Below are positions 1-8,800 of a stretch of 16,875 bases of DNA, piece by piece (within the stretch, counting starts at the first letter, position 1; each line of letters starts with the position of its first letter). The notes under the pieces are model-generated. The model was given only the letters and a program-made list of their open reading frames with translations, was not told where the DNA came from and searched no databases. The position numbers were made by a program, and so were the translations under genes. The stretch is from Balneolales bacterium (lineage in GTDB: Bacteria; Bacteroidota; Rhodothermia; Balneolales; Natronogracilivirgulaceae): NCBI GenBank assembly GCA_007116685.1, contig SKIC01000119.1, forward strand, positions 1 through 16,875, written 5' to 3'.

Positions 1-1538
1 ATGAGGATTTTCTAACTGCTCAGCGTCTGTTTGATATTCAGGATATACCACGCCTAAGGAATGAAGACCGACTCAGCATTTTTGTTACAGCAACATGCGA
101 GTTTGGTCGCTACGACGATACGGATCGGTTTTCCGGTGCAGAAAGATTGTTACTTGAAACCAATGCTGGAATTGTTGCAACATACACAACTACCAGAGTA
201 GTTTACACTGACAGTAATCCTGACGGAACAAACAATTTTGCACTGAATGTACAACTGACAGAAAAGTTGCTGATTCGCGACGAGCAAGGTCGCCCAAGAA
301 CACTCGGGTCTATATATATGGATACCAAGAATACCAATGCCGGACAATCACGTAACAGCAAAAAATTTATCTTATTAGGTGATCCAGCCATGCGCCTTGG
401 GCTTCCGGAGCGTACAGCATCGATTACCACCATAAATGGTCAGGATATTTCAGAAATTGATGATCCAATTCAATTACGAGCACTAGACCGTGTGGTTATT
501 GAGGGACACATCCAGAGTGAATTTCAACAAGTGGACAATGCTTATAATGGCGAAGCAAATATCAGGGTTTTTGATGCTGCCAGATTTGTCCCATACCCAA
601 ACAGAGATTGGGTTCCGGATCAGTGCCGAATTCCGGAATGTGGATATAGCGTTCAAAACGATAATTTATTCAACGGTAGAGTAAGTGTGGAGAACGGACT
701 TTTCCGAAGTGAGTTTATCATCCCGAAAGATATTGCCTACTCAGATTCTACCGGCCGTATTCAAATTTATGCCAGTGCTTCAGAAGTGGATGCTGTGGGT
801 TCGTGGTCGCGCTTTTTTGTGAATGGGAGAAATCCTGACGCACAGGATGACGGTACCGGACCGGAAATAGATGTATTCCTTAACGACGATAGTTTTGTAA
901 ATGGAATGACCGTAAACGACGCCCCGATTTTAAAGGCTAATTTATCAGATAATTCCGGTATTAATGCCACTGGATCCGGTGTTGGTCATGAAATTATCGC
1001 TATTTTAACACGCCAGGGACAAGGACAGAATCCAATACAACAGACCTTCATTCTCAATGAATTTTATCAAAGTGAATTGAATGATTTCACTCGTGGAAAT
1101 ATTGAATATCCACTGAACAATCTGCAAAATGGAGACTATGAATTAACACTCAGAGCCTGGGATGTTTTTAACAATCCGGGAGAAACTTCGATTTATTTCA
1201 CCGTTGCAGATGCTGAGGAATTAGTAGTGAACAATATGTTCAACTATCCAAATCCTATGCACAATTTTACGTTTTTTGCTTTCGAGCATAATCAAGCAGG
1301 TATTCCTTTGGATATTAATATCCGGGTTTACACGTTATCAGGTCAGCCGGTCAATCAGATTGTACGCGAAAACTATATTTCCAGTGGAAATCGGGTGCAA
1401 ATTGAATGGGATGGCAGAGACCGAGATCAAGACAGATTAGCCAATGGTACATATTTATACCATGTACGAATAAGTGCTGATACCCCCGCCGGCAGGCAAC
1501 ATTATGAAAAAATTGAACGACTCGTCATTATCAGATAA
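1..1538 (+). CDS. porU: T9SS sortase PorU, C-terminal part (5' end outside the window)
   Basis: The reading frame is open from position 3, so the gene enters from outside and about 511 residues of its C-terminal part are seen. The visible N-terminal end has the gingipain-family (peptidase C25) stretch TATCEFGRYDD; its cysteine codon at 96-98 matches the catalytic Cys of PorU-type sortases. Then follow a 'GDPAMRLGLP' segment typical of C25 proteins, beta-rich Ig-like domains and a C-terminal FlgD-like/T9SS domain from about 1231 (NYPNPMHNFT ... NGTYLYHVRI). PorU is known as the outer-membrane-associated sortase that removes the C-terminal signal of T9SS cargo and joins the cargo to anionic lipopolysaccharide. 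The adjacent porV supports the call, since the two partner in the attachment complex. The TAA stop is at 1536-1538. A leaderless TTG start at 147 is not credible because the catalytic region lies upstream of it. Confidence 0.9.
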   Translation, partial: EDFLTAQRLFDIQDIPRLRNEDRLSIFVTATCEFGRYDDTDRFSGAERLLLETNAGIVATYTTTRVVYTDSNPDGTNNFALNVQLTEKLLIRDEQGRPRTLGSIYMDTKNTNAGQSRNSKKFILLGDPAMRLGLPERTASITTINGQDISEIDDPIQLRALDRVVIEGHIQSEFQQVDNAYNGEANIRVFDAARFVPYPNRDWVPDQCRIPECGYSVQNDNLFNGRVSVENGLFRSEFIIPKDIAYSDSTGRIQIYASASEVDAVGSWSRFFVNGRNPDAQDDGTGPEIDVFLNDDSFVNGMTVNDAPILKANLSDNSGINATGSGVGHEIIAILTRQGQGQNPIQQTFILNEFYQSELNDFTRGNIEYPLNNLQNGDYELTLRAWDVFNNPGETSIYFTVADAEELVVNNMFNYPNPMHNFTFFAFEHNQAGIPLDINIRVYTLSGQPVNQIVRENYISSGNRVQIEWDGRDRDQDRLANGTYLYHVRISADTPAGRQHYEKIERLVIIR

Positions 1539-1566
1539 TGACTATTTTACTTCTGAAATCGCATCT

Positions 1567-1572
1567 AAGGAG
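1567..1572 (+). promoter_or_regulatory. Ribosome binding site that sets the porV start
   Basis: AAGGAG lies six bases upstream of the ATG at 1579. It favours this start over an in-frame upstream one at 1474, which would overlap porU by 65 bases and place 35 non-signal residues before a clear signal peptide. Confidence 0.65.
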
Positions 1573-1578
1573 AATCTT

Positions 1579-2703
1579 ATGCAAAAACTTAAAATTTCAA
1601 TCTCAGTATTAGCAACAACGCTGTTGTTACTTATTGGATTTAATGCAAAAGCCCAGGTAGGGATTACTGCTGTTCCCTTTCTGCAAATCGAGCCAGACTC
1701 TCGTATGGCCGGGATGGGAAATGCCGGTGTAGCTATTGCCGATAACGCAGCAGCTGTATTCTGGAATCCTGCGGGATTAGCTTTTCAAACGGATACCCAA
1801 ATCAGTATTACGCATGCTGATTGGCTTCCAAACTTCAATACGGACCTTTTTTACGATTACCTTGTAGGTGCCTATCACTTAGATGGAATCGGAACCATTG
1901 GTGGTCACGTTACTTTCCTTAACCTTGGCGAACAAGAGTACCGTGACGAAAACAACAACTTCCTCGGTCGTTTCACCAGTTACGAACTTGCTGTTGGTGC
2001 ATCTTATGGTTTCAAACTTACTCCGAATTGGGGTATTGGTTTGGGAACACGCTTCATCTACTCCTCTTTGGTTCCTCGCGGAACTACTGTTGGTGAGCAG
2101 GAAGCACAAAATGGTGTAAGCGTTGGTTTCGACGTAGCAGCCCTTTACAGAACCAATCCTTTCTACGTTGGTGGACGTGCGGCTGAAGTTAGTGCCGGTT
2201 TCAATCTATCCAATATTGGTCCTGCTATTCAATATAATGACGAAGCCCAAAGCGATCCCCTCCCAACCTTACTTCGTTTAGGCTGGTCTTACAAAATGGA
2301 TCTTGATGTAGACGGAAACAATACACTTACTTTCTCCAACGATTTTTCAAAAATTATGGCCCGAAGAGATGCCGATGGTGAGGCAATGAGTGTTGGAGAA
2401 GCTCTATTTCGTTCTTGGGATACCTATCAATGGGAACCTGTTCAAGGTGCCGGTTTGGTAGATGTACCACTTGCAGAGCAGTTTATGATTGGTGTAGGTA
2501 TGGAATACTGGTACACCAATTTGTTTGCCCTTAGAGCAGGCTATTTTTATGAGGCTCCTAACAATGGTAACAGAGAATTCCTTACCTTTGGAGCCGGTTT
2601 ACGCTACAGTTTCTTCGGCGTGGACTTTAGTTACATTTATACAATTGAAGAAGAGCACCCGCTCGGTAACACTATCCGACTCTCTGCTTTAATCAATTTA
2701 TAA
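1579..2703 (+). CDS. porV: T9SS outer membrane protein PorV (LptO), 374 aa
   Basis: The start at 1579 is chosen for the AAGGAG site and because it opens directly on a signal peptide (MQKLK, then a hydrophobic core, then FNAKAQ at about residue 26). The mature protein starts with the PorV hallmark 'AVPFLQIEPDSRMAGMGNAG', followed by 'AAAVFWNPAGLA', shared with the PorV/PorQ and FadL-like barrel families. The rest is alternating beta-strand sequence ending in 'YSFFGVDFSYIYTIEEEHPLGNTIRLSALINL', consistent with an outer-membrane barrel. Length is close to the usual 370-400 residues. PorV is known to accept cargo from the Sov translocon and carry it to PorU. It lies 40 bases after porU, the usual pairing, and 18 bases before the M6-like gene. 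The terminator-like hairpin just downstream (2737-2776) would favour porV transcripts over those of the following genes. Confidence 0.92.
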   Translation: MQKLKISISVLATTLLLLIGFNAKAQVGITAVPFLQIEPDSRMAGMGNAGVAIADNAAAVFWNPAGLAFQTDTQISITHADWLPNFNTDLFYDYLVGAYHLDGIGTIGGHVTFLNLGEQEYRDENNNFLGRFTSYELAVGASYGFKLTPNWGIGLGTRFIYSSLVPRGTTVGEQEAQNGVSVGFDVAALYRTNPFYVGGRAAEVSAGFNLSNIGPAIQYNDEAQSDPLPTLLRLGWSYKMDLDVDGNNTLTFSNDFSKIMARRDADGEAMSVGEALFRSWDTYQWEPVQGAGLVDVPLAEQFMIGVGMEYWYTNLFALRAGYFYEAPNNGNREFLTFGAGLRYSFFGVDFSYIYTIEEEHPLGNTIRLSALINL

Positions 2704-2721
2704 TTCCTTAGATTTTTTTGA

Positions 2722-5700
2722 ATGCATAAGATTCTGAAAAAAGGGAGTACGATTTTCCTGATCGTACTCCTTTTTTCTATTACTCCCTCCCTACTAGCTC
2801 AGAACTTTGAATTAAAGCTTAATCCGGCGGTTACGTTCTATTCGGAGTCCAATACCAACAGAGCTACCGGGCACATCCACATCATTGCCGCTATGGCAGA
2901 TTTTCAGAGAGATGAAAATCCATACACAAGTGGCGATGGTTCATTCCATCTGGATTATCTCGACAGAGACGATATTATCATTGGTCCCCTGCCCCACGAC
3001 AAACCCTACTTTGAAGCACATCTTGAATTTGCACGCAATTACTTCGAAACCGTCTCTAACCAGCAACTAACCATCAGCTACGAAGTTCTGCCACAGATTT
3101 ATACTCTCGACGAAGAAATGGCAGCTTATGCCCCTATTGGAGAAGACGGCTCAGAAAACTTTCGCTTAGCCAATTTGGCTCGTGATGTTTGGGAAAAAGC
3201 ATACGAAGCCGGAGACCTTAGCTTTAATGGCTTAGACCCTGAACGCACAATGTTTGTGGTTTTTCATGCCGGTGCCGGTCGCGACATCGAACTTACCGGT
3301 ACAACACTTAACAAAACTCCACAAGACATACCATCCGTCTTTTTAAGTGAATCCTCGTTACAAAGATTATTAGACGAACCCACTTTCGACGGTTTTCCTA
3401 CCAATACTCCAAATTTTACGATTCGTAATACTGCAATTTTACCACAAACCCAATCCAGAGCTGGTGAAAATATCCTCGGGGATGAATTTGTGCTCGAATT
3501 ATCCATAAATGGAATTTTAGCAGCCAATATTGGCAGTTTTATAGGTTTGCCAGATTTATTCAATACCGAAACCGGTCAGGCGGGTATCGGGCGATTTGGG
3601 TTAATGGATGGCGCTTCCATTTTTTCTTATCTGGGGATGTTTCCCCCGGAACTTTCCGCATGGGAAAAATACCATCTTGGTTGGGTTACCCCCTTTGACA
3701 TCGCATTGGATGAATCTCAAATTGAGTTACCTGCGGTATCTGTTCAAAGGCCAAATCAAATTGCGCGCCATTTTATAAGCGAATCGGAATATATTCTGAT
3801 CGAAAACCGACACAGAGACCCAGATGGAACCGGCGTAACGCTCACTATTCGTGAGCCTGACGGGACTCTTACCGAGGTAACCATCCCAAGCTCTGATGAA
3901 CGTTTTAATCCATTCAATTCCGCCGAATACGATGAGATTTTGCCACCTGGCGTTGTTATAAATGTCTCCAACTTTGATTTCAGTTTACCGGGTGGAAATA
4001 TCGGCGCAATAGAAGATGTAGATGAAGACAGAATATTGAATGGTGGCATTTTGATTTGGCATATCGACGATGCAGTGATTCAAAGTACCATCGCTGATAA
4101 TCGCATCAACGCCAATACAGAGCGCAGAGGAGTACGCCTCGTGGAAGCCGATGGCGCCCAACAAATTGGCAGAGCAGAATTTGGATTAGAAAGTAGTCGC
4201 TACATAAACGGTCACGCTTTTGATTTTTGGTGGGATGGCAATGACTTTACTGTAATTGCTTCAAATAACCAGGAGATTGTAGCTTACCAAAACCGTTTTG
4301 GTCCGGACACCCAACCATCCAACGAAAGTAATTCAGGTGCTCCAGCCTATTATGAGCTATACGATTTCTCGGCTAATTTGCCCATTGCTTACGTTTATGC
4401 TCGTCAGGTTTTACCTGAAATCGCTGTTCCAGTCGAATTTAGCCAGAATACTTTGCCAGAGACTCCCATTTTGAGTCCTTCCTCAGCATTTCCACTAAGC
4501 GTTACACATCACATTTCCGGTTCTGATACCCTATTGGTAATTCCATCCATTTCCGGACTGCATATTCTCCCAAAGAATAATCAGCAAAGTGGAGTACACC
4601 ATATTTCGGGAATTTCGTCCTCTATGCCCTTTTCGGATGCTAAACTGATTTCATCACATTTTGATGCCGGAAATCACATCTTCAGAAAAATTACCGCTGA
4701 AATAAATGCCTTGGATGAACTCGAAGTCAGCATCGATTGGGAAAACGATGATTTATCCATCAACAGCGAAACTCTACCTGCATTTTTCAGTCTCTTAAAT
4801 CAGGATACTTTTGAAATCGACTTTTCGGATTTTCTTTTGGATAGTAACAGTGGCCAAACACTAGCTCCTCGTAATCAGCAGAAGCAGAGAACAGCCACCT
4901 TGAGCGGCGTTTATAACTATCTGGAAAATGATGTACTTCTTTCATCAGATGGGGAATTAAATTATGTTCTTACCTCATCTGAGCGTAATTCTGAGCGTAT
5001 TTATGCAGGATTAATCAATACTACTGCGAATTCGGCTAGTACATATTTACTGACTGATAGTCGGCTGAGCTTCTTCTTTACCACTATTAGTTCAGAGCCG
5101 GTTCATATTCATGATGGCTCCAAAATAAGCTGGCCTGCCATGGTAGATTACAATCAAAATGGCTTCATAGACTTTTTATTCGCTGATTTTGAGCAAAATA
5201 CTTTGGTTGCCAAAAATCAAAACGGCGCCATATTGGATGGATTCCCATTACAAATGCCCGATGATTGGAAAATCATCAGTTCCCCGCTTTTAGCTGATAT
5301 TACCGGCAATGACCAACTGGAAATCATCCTCACCGTGAGTGATGGCTTATCACTTTTGCATTTGGCTTACGACAGAAATTTCAGACTTATAGATAATTTC
5401 CCTCTACTCATCGGTGGTGTTCCTGGTCAGGATTTTGAACTCGTTCACTCAGCTTTTGTGGGTAATACTTTAATTTCTGTAAGTCCCGGAGGCAGTTTAC
5501 GTGGATGGAAATTCCCTAATATGCAAGAAACTGCATGGACAAGCATATATGGTGATTTTAACAATAATAAGGTCAGTTCTTCCCTTCTCCTATCTACCCG
5601 AGCAGAACCTGATTTCCGTCTTTTAAATAGCAGGGAAACCTACAACTGGCCAAACCCGGCATCCGATGTTACACATATTCGTTTTGAAACTTCCGAACCG

Positions 5701-5898
5701 GCTGATATTACGGTGACCATCATCACCATGAACGGAACTCGCGTAGCCGAATACACCGCCCGCTCATCCGGCAACCAACCTGATGAGATTCAAGTACAGA
5801 CCTCGAACTGGAGTAGTGGCGTATATTATGCACGAGTTCAAGCAAAAGGTGGCAACCGAACAGAATCAGAACTTCTAAAAATTGTGGTTATTCAGTGA
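2722..5898 (+). CDS. Secreted M6-peptidase-like protein with degenerate active site and T9SS type A sorting domain, 1058 aa
   Basis: A signal peptide (residues 1-27, ending SLLAQ) is followed by an M6 metallopeptidase-like domain: 'AMADFQRDENPYTSGDGSF' near 57-75, 'ARNYFETVSNQQLTISYEVLP' near 104-124, 'MFVVFHAGAGRD' near 177-188, and the C-terminal M6 signature 'FGLMDGASI...ELSAWEKYHLGWV' near 292-322. Where M6 enzymes have HExxHxxGxxD, this protein reads ANIGSFIGLPD (268-278): both His and the Glu are replaced and only the Gly and Asp remain, so zinc proteolysis is unlikely. Residues near 800-870 carry FG-GAP-like calcium-loop repeats (DYNQNGFIDF at 809, DITGNDQLEI at 859). The last ~85 residues form a T9SS type A sorting domain (NWPNPASDVTHIRFE ... 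SGVYYARV ... LLKIVVIQ). It is inferred to be exported and surface-attached by T9SS. It overlaps the next gene by 4 nt (GTGA). Active M6 annotation from automated tools would be misleading. Confidence 0.85.
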   Translation: MHKILKKGSTIFLIVLLFSITPSLLAQNFELKLNPAVTFYSESNTNRATGHIHIIAAMADFQRDENPYTSGDGSFHLDYLDRDDIIIGPLPHDKPYFEAHLEFARNYFETVSNQQLTISYEVLPQIYTLDEEMAAYAPIGEDGSENFRLANLARDVWEKAYEAGDLSFNGLDPERTMFVVFHAGAGRDIELTGTTLNKTPQDIPSVFLSESSLQRLLDEPTFDGFPTNTPNFTIRNTAILPQTQSRAGENILGDEFVLELSINGILAANIGSFIGLPDLFNTETGQAGIGRFGLMDGASIFSYLGMFPPELSAWEKYHLGWVTPFDIALDESQIELPAVSVQRPNQIARHFISESEYILIENRHRDPDGTGVTLTIREPDGTLTEVTIPSSDERFNPFNSAEYDEILPPGVVINVSNFDFSLPGGNIGAIEDVDEDRILNGGILIWHIDDAVIQSTIADNRINANTERRGVRLVEADGAQQIGRAEFGLESSRYINGHAFDFWWDGNDFTVIASNNQEIVAYQNRFGPDTQPSNESNSGAPAYYELYDFSANLPIAYVYARQVLPEIAVPVEFSQNTLPETPILSPSSAFPLSVTHHISGSDTLLVIPSISGLHILPKNNQQSGVHHISGISSSMPFSDAKLISSHFDAGNHIFRKITAEINALDELEVSIDWENDDLSINSETLPAFFSLLNQDTFEIDFSDFLLDSNSGQTLAPRNQQKQRTATLSGVYNYLENDVLLSSDGELNYVLTSSERNSERIYAGLINTTANSASTYLLTDSRLSFFFTTISSEPVHIHDGSKISWPAMVDYNQNGFIDFLFADFEQNTLVAKNQNGAILDGFPLQMPDDWKIISSPLLADITGNDQLEIILTVSDGLSLLHLAYDRNFRLIDNFPLLIGGVPGQDFELVHSAFVGNTLISVSPGGSLRGWKFPNMQETAWTSIYGDFNNNKVSSSLLLSTRAEPDFRLLNSRETYNWPNPASDVTHIRFETSEPADITVTIITMNGTRVAEYTARSSGNQPDEIQVQTSNWSSGVYYARVQAKGGNRTESELLKIVVIQ
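2737..2776 (+). terminator. Terminator-like hairpin with U tract inside the signal-peptide codons
   Basis: The left arm (2737-2753; A6, then GGG, then AGTACGAT) pairs with the right arm (2761-2776; ATCGTACTCC then T6) over 16 base pairs, with a single bulged G and a 7-base loop (2754-2760). The ten-pair GC-containing stem followed by six T has the form of a Rho-independent terminator. It starts 15 bases after the ATG of the M6-like gene, within codons 6-19, and lies 34 bases after the porV stop. The coding frame through it is a normal signal peptide (KKGSTIFLIVLLF), so the overlap is real. It may end porV transcripts partially, or act as an attenuator sensitive to translation; which one is not shown by the sequence. 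Confidence 0.7.
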
Positions 5899-8800
5899 GA
5901 TTATTTAGTCTTTTATTAGCGATACTACTGTTTCCGGCTGCCTTTGCTACTGCGCAATTGTCGCCACAATTCTATTCCTTTCCTTACAACCACCTGGATT
6001 GGTACACCATAGAAAGTGACCACTTCCTGGTGCACTTTCAGGAAGGAAACAGCCGTCCGGCTCAGGTAACTTCCCGCATCGCTGAAGAAATTTATGGTCC
6101 GGTTACCGAATTGTATGATTACGTCCCGGATCAGAAAATCAATATCGTACTTATAGATCGCTTCGATTTCTCAAACGGTGCTGCCTACTTCTACGATAAC
6201 AAAATCGAAATTTGGCTCCCTTCCCTCGATACTCCGCTTAGAGGCACGCATAACTGGCTAAGGAATGTAATAACACATGAATTAGTGCATATAATCCAAT
6301 TACAAGTCTCAATGAAACAAAGCCGTCGCAGGCCTGCCAGCTATTTGCAGTGGCTGTCTTACGAGGATGTGCGCCGCCCTGACGTACTCTATGGCTTTCC
6401 AAGTGGATTTATCAGCTATCCTTTCTCCGGAATTTCAATGCCTGCCTGGATGGCTGAAGGTACCGCTCAGTTTATGACGGAAAATCTCAATTATGATTAC
6501 TGGGATTCTCACCGTGATATGCTCCTTCGCTCAAATATTCTGGATGGTACTTATCTGAGTCTTGAGAAAATGGGGACATTCCATTCCAAAACCTCTATGG
6601 AAAGAGAATTGGTTTATAATATGGGATTTGATCTCACGCGATATATTTCTGAAACTTTTGGGCAACAAGCCGTTGCTGATGTAAGCAGGGAATTCAGTAA
6701 TCGTGGTGTTTTTGATGTTCGAAAAGCTATCAAAAACGTAACCGGAATTGATGGGCGTGAAGTGCACAGAAACTGGATTGAAGACAGAAAACAACAATAC
6801 CTGGAGCAAATTGCTGAACTCGAATTAAGCGAATTTGAATACATTGAAGAAGAAGGATTTTTCAACTTCTTCCCGACATTTCACAACGATAATCAAAGTA
6901 TTGCCTATCTGACAAATCGTGGACGTCATGATGCTCGCTTAACGCTTGTGATGAAAGATTTAGAAAATAATGAGACCAAAACGGCATTTCATTTACCCCG
7001 AATTCTGCATCATAACCATTCTCACCACGGTGGCTCTTGCCATGATGATCCGCTAAATATAGAGCGTGTTTCCACCTCTTTTAGTTTTTCTCCTGATGGC
7101 GAATCTTTGGTTTACAGTAAAATCACGCAAAACAGATACGGAGAGGAATACAGAGATTTATTTCTTTACGATATAAAAGAAAATGAATCTCAGCAACTCA
7201 CAAAAAGTGGCCGAATCATGGATCCCGCCTGGCATCCAAGCGAAAAGAAAGTTGCTGCAGTACAATTGTATGACGGTTCTGCCAATCTGGTCATTTATGA
7301 TATGGATGCAGACAGCATTCAGCGTCTGACGCATTTCGAGCACAGTGAGCAATCTTATCGTCCGGTGTGGCATCCTGATGGAAACCGATTGTACTTCAGC
7401 TACGCAGATGTTTCTATGCGAGGCATATATGAGTTTGATATCAGAACCGGAGAAAAACAGCCCGTATTAGCAAGTTTGCACGTAGATTACAGAGACCCTT
7501 TTGTGAGTCCTGATGGGGAGTTTCTCTACTTCAGTTCTGATTTTTCTGGCATCTATAATATCTACCGTATGCCTTTGCTTGGTGGTGATAAAGTTCAAAT
7601 AACCGAAGTAAGCGGTGGCGCTTTTATGCCTGTGGTAGATAATGAAGGTACTTTAATTTATTCCGGATTTACCTCTGGTGGCTATAAAATCAAAAAGCAC
7701 AAACCTTCCAACGCACGCGTAATTCCTTTCGATGCCGAACCTGTTGTAAGAAATCAAAGATTTGATGCCCGCGAAATTGAACCGCTGAATTTATTTAATG
7801 ACGCGAATATCGAGCCTTTCTCTGAATTGGCAATCAGTGTAGCCGATACCGGACGCTATCAATTTACATTGCCTACGCGAGGCAGTTCTGCTCGTGAATT
7901 CTATGCCTACGAAGATCAATTTACTTCTTTCTCCTTTTTCCCTGTACTACGTTTTGATAATTATAGCCAACCAAGAGGTTCAAACCGATCTTTACTTCGG
8001 GATGGAAAAATCGGCAGGTTAGGAGAAAACCTTTGGCGAGATTCCAAAATCGGTGTTTACGGAAGCTCACGAAGTATGCTCGAAAATTTCACTTTATTTG
8101 GTGGATTTCTGATTGGTCCCGGTTCGAGAGATTCTGATGGAATCGACGACTTCTTCCGTCCCGGACGGTTGGTAAGTTTAGACCGCGACGCCTTTCTAAC
8201 ACTCGAATACACCGGCTTGCCGTTTATTCAGCGCCATTGGTCGCCAACGGTATCGCTTAGTTTGTTCAACATTCGTCGAAATGTTGAAAATGGACTGCAA
8301 ATCGAAGAATTCCCATGTACCGCTTGTCTGCCTGATACTACTTTTACAGATATCGCCTACGATATTTTCCAATTTGAAGCGTCCTTAATCAGCAAATTGA
8401 ACCGATTTTCATTGGTTGAGTTGGGTTATTACCACAGTCCGTACCGGGTTTCTACCGAACCTTTCTTTTCGAGAGAATTTCGTGAAGTTATTGCCGGTTC
8501 TACTGCTCGGTATTTTATCGGAAATACCTACACCGCCGCTTATGTGATTGAAATGGAGGAATACCATCGTTTTAGCGCTGCCGCTATGCAAGGTTTGCGA
8601 GCCCAAATCCGCTACAGTTACGAACCGAGCAGATTACTCGACGGCTACGATATCAGGGACGGAACGCTGATTCCAGTTTATAACAATTTTAAGAACCATT
8701 CGGTTGAACTGGAGGCCATGTATGGGTTTCGCATCAGAAACGAGTTTGTCTCGGTCAGAGGACGTTTCTTCTCCTATTTTAATCCATTAGATGAATATTT

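Noticed and set aside
1..15. ATG at the first base
   Set aside because: This frame hits TAA at 13-15; the real frame is the one open from position 3, which encodes the PorU catalytic region.
1474..1578. In-frame N-terminal extension of PorV from 1474
   Set aside because: It overlaps porU and would put 35 non-signal residues before a clear signal peptide; the ATG at 1579 has a good AAGGAG.
3264..3563. Minus-strand ORF of 99 codons, and similar short ORFs inside the large genes
   Set aside because: They lie fully inside well-supported coding regions, match no family and have no ribosome site or context.
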